In this document: positions 6,684-6,743 of the stretch, piece by piece
Layout: each line of letters starts with the position of its first letter
Numbering within the stretch: position 1 is the stretch's first letter
Assembly: GCA_028691595.1 (NCBI GenBank)
Contig: JAQUZA010000174.1
Coordinates: forward strand, 1-6,743
From: Candidatus Rifleibacteriota bacterium
Lineage (GTDB): Bacteria > Muiribacteriota > Ozemobacteria > Ozemobacterales > Ozemobacteraceae
Direction: 5' to 3'
Length of the DNA: 6,743 nucleotides
Translations under genes and position numbers: made by a program
Notes under the pieces: generated by a model
What the model was told of the DNA's origin: nothing
The model's input: the letters and a program-made list of their open reading frames with translations, nothing else
Databases searched by the model: none

Positions 6684-6743
6684 TACGAGTCTTCTGGCAA
6701 AGGCAATGATTTTACAGATTCACAATTATCGCCATGAGAGATA

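Noticed and set aside
6674..6742. Minus-strand frame open from the right edge to a TGA at 6676-6674, possibly the 3' end of a neighbouring gene
   Set aside because: Only 22 codons are visible in A+T-rich DNA, with no recognisable motif. An open run of this length is expected by chance.
6734..6743. ATG at 6734 as the start of a rightward gene
   Set aside because: Only three codons remain in the window and no convincing Shine-Dalgarno sequence precedes it.

Overview
The window holds two large divergently transcribed genes for envelope or exported proteins, a short shared control region between them, and a repeat-bearing non-coding tail. There are no RNA genes, transposase genes or CRISPR arrays that I can see. 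The lipoprotein signal and the export signal suggest a bacterium with an elaborate cell surface. Base composition is roughly balanced. The mix of Ig-like repeat proteins and a lipoprotein with carboxypeptidase-regulatory and IPT/TIG modules fits environmental Gram-negative or candidate-phylum bacteria (Riflebacteria-like lineages come to mind), but the sequence alone does not fix the taxonomy.

Left half (3623 down to 1, minus strand): one uninterrupted reading frame of 1207 complete codons that runs off the left edge without a stop. It begins with a signal peptide. About ten consecutive beta-sandwich (bacterial Ig-like) modules follow, one resembling the SbsA/Big_5 type, and a fibronectin III-like module starts at the truncated end. 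This is a large secreted or surface protein of the adhesin/S-layer-associated type with no visible catalytic domain.

Centre (3624-3794): a 171-bp divergent intergenic region. It has a good sigma70-type promoter for the rightward gene (TTGACA, 17 bp, CAGAAT), and a clear AGGAGA ribosome binding site with a weak -10 candidate for the leftward gene.

Right half (3795-6497, plus strand): a 900-residue lipoprotein. In order it has a lipobox cysteine, a carboxypeptidase regulatory-like domain, three IPT/TIG modules, a linker, and a large C-terminal domain. That last domain resembles M30 (hyicolysin-type) zinc metallopeptidases, but the HEXXH helix and the third zinc-ligand position have both lost their metal-binding residues. 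It looks like a pseudoprotease, and this is the most interesting observation here.

Right tail (6498-6743): no supported gene. It begins with a degenerate 10-bp-period direct repeat (CACRGATNNA-like units in blocks of two and four), followed by an A+T-rich inverted repeat and two small palindromes.

The two genes plausibly encode surface proteins used in the same compartment. A physical or functional link between them is inferred only from the divergent arrangement and shared beta-sandwich architecture.
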